In this document: piece by piece, positions 60,795 through 61,619 of the stretch
How positions within the stretch are numbered: position 1 is the stretch's first letter
How the letters are laid out: every line of letters begins with the position of its first letter
Source: JAXGPL01 sp040766985
GTDB lineage: Bacteria; Bacillota; Sulfobacillia; JAUYEG01
NCBI GenBank assembly: GCA_040766985.1
Contig: JAXGPL010000016.1
Location: forward strand, 1-61,619
Length of the DNA stretch: 61,619 bases
Direction: 5' to 3'
Notes under the pieces: model-generated
Told to the model about the DNA's origin: nothing
Databases searched by the model: none
The model's input: only the letters and a program-made list of their open reading frames with translations
Translations under genes and position numbers: made by a program

Positions 60795-61619
60795 CTACTC
60801 CGCGGGATTTTGGCCCTTGATGAACTTGTACATGTCGTCCGTCACAGCCTGGATGTTCTCCTCGCCCAGGTAGGCCATGTGCCCGGCCTCGTATCCCTTG
60901 ACGTAGACGCGGTCCGTCGGCAGCCCGGAGTGGTCAAGGGTGTAGTAAAGGATGCCGATCTGCGTGCAGATGTCGTACCAGCCGTTGATAAAGAAGGAGC
61001 GCATGCCGGGGGTGCGCCGCATCGCTGCGCTCAAACACTGGGAAGTGTTGCGGCCCTTAATGTCGTTGTTCCAGCTCATATACAGCGAGTGCGAGTTGAC
61101 GAAATTGCGGTCCCACTTGATGTTGAGCATCGGGAAGACCTGGCCGCACAAAACGGACTGGAAGAAGGAGTTGTACTTGCCCTCCGCCGGGTCGTCTCGG
61201 ACCCCCCAGGTCTGTTCGTCCAACTCCGGGTTGTAGATCGGACGGGTGATACGGCCGTCCAGGCGCGCAACGTAGCGGCTCTTGTTACGGGCGACCTGGC
61301 TGCGGTACTCGACGTCTTCGACTACGAGGTTGCGCCGCTCAAGGTACTCCCGGGACACGCCGGTGTAGTAAATGACCCGCTCGATGATGTGCTCGCGGGC
61401 GTCGCCCTTGAGCGACTCGCCCTGGTACAAGGCCAGAAGGTATTCTGTGTCCGCGAACTTCTTGGCCTCGGCCACGAACTGCTCGACTGTCTGCCCGGAC
61501 GGGTGATTGTGGTACCAGTTGACCGCGGCGAGGGTCGGGAACGCCAGAACGGCAGGGTACACCGGGGCCGCGTCGCGGAAATGCTTGCCGACGGTGACCG
61601 TGTTTCCGATGAAGATGAG
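60795..61619 (-). CDS. S10-type serine carboxypeptidase-like protein (partial, N-terminus outside window)
   Basis: 274 residues read from the window edge; the frame is open to 61619, so the start lies beyond. The catalytic Asp/His end of an alpha/beta-hydrolase serine peptidase is recognisable: FFINGWYDICTQIG (Asp) and YVKGYEAGHMAYLGE (His). The Ser box must lie outside. Stop at 60795. The Trp-rich central cap region (WNNDIKGRNTSQCLSAAM) fits the S10 family. Confidence 0.75.
   Translation of the reverse strand, partial: LIFIGNTVTVGKHFRDAAPVYPAVLAFPTLAAVNWYHNHPSGQTVEQFVAEAKKFADTEYLLALYQGESLKGDAREHIIERVIYYTGVSREYLERRNLVVEDVEYRSQVARNKSRYVARLDGRITRPIYNPELDEQTWGVRDDPAEGKYNSFFQSVLCGQVFPMLNIKWDRNFVNSHSLYMSWNNDIKGRNTSQCLSAAMRRTPGMRSFFINGWYDICTQIGILYYTLDHSGLPTDRVYVKGYEAGHMAYLGEENIQAVTDDMYKFIKGQNPAE

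Overview
The window is about 61.6 kb of GC-rich DNA, densely packed and mostly transcribed from the minus strand. It looks like chromosome from a deep-branching, probably spore-forming, high-GC member of the Bacillota (Clostridia / Desulfotomaculia / Moorellia-like grade). The grounds are: a T-box leader in front of proS; the Firmicutes gene order adk-map-KOW protein-infA-rpmJ-rpsM-rpsK-rpsD-rpoA-rplQ-ecfA1A2T-truA-rplM-rpsI; a zinc-type S14; a cysteine-rich insert in EF-Tu of the kind I recall from Peptococcaceae-type clostridia; a SipW-like peptidase next to a TasA-like secreted protein; and very frequent TTG and GTG starts behind strong Shine-Dalgarno sequences. No rRNA, CRISPR array or insertion sequence was seen.

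Left third (1-23 kb), minus strand unless noted: a secreted TasA/camelysin-like protein and a SipW-type signal peptidase homologue that has lost both catalytic residues; a creatininase-family amidohydrolase; a 32-bp-period tandem repeat; cobO; a GPH-type sugar symporter; a LarA-type racemase translationally coupled to an iron alcohol dehydrogenase; on the plus strand a zinc-ribbon protein, a three-PAS histidine kinase, T-box plus proS, and an OmpR-type response regulator/histidine kinase pair; then a compact operon gdt1-like / ECF sigma / soluble zinc anti-sigma / TPR protein; the AmmeMemoRadiSam pair (fused B+A protein and radical SAM protein); a frameshifted cell-wall amidase; and a plus-strand HTH-TPR regulator.

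Centre (23-45 kb): one long minus-strand block carrying almost the whole S10-spc-alpha ribosomal cluster. It starts at a good sigma-A promoter, passes through tRNA-fMet, tRNA-Thr and tuf, and ends with the ECF vitamin-transporter energizing module, truA, rplM and rpsI. Two oddities stand out: rpmD (L30) is absent from its usual place between rpsE and rplO, and rpoA carries three apparent frameshifts within about 230 bp.

Right third (45-61.6 kb): a MutS2-like ATPase without an Smr domain (plus strand); tRNA-Tyr; an unknown protein; an HTH protein converging on a three-gene minus-strand operon of sortase, TPR protein and a small secreted proline-rich peptide with a 20-residue internal duplication (my best candidate for an undescribed system, possibly a receptor/peptide pair); an MFS exporter; a decayed tetR-apbE-FMN-binding remnant; cobU-cobT-cobS for cobalamin lower-ligand attachment, which with cobO suggests salvage or completion of B12; a DapA-family aldolase; three unknown proteins, two of them surface- or coat-like; and a partial S10-type peptidase cut by the window end.

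Four loci show disrupted frames or truncation (amidase, rpoA, tetR, apbE/FMN). Those in rpoA and the amidase may be sequence or assembly errors; the tetR-apbE-FMN stretch looks like real decay.
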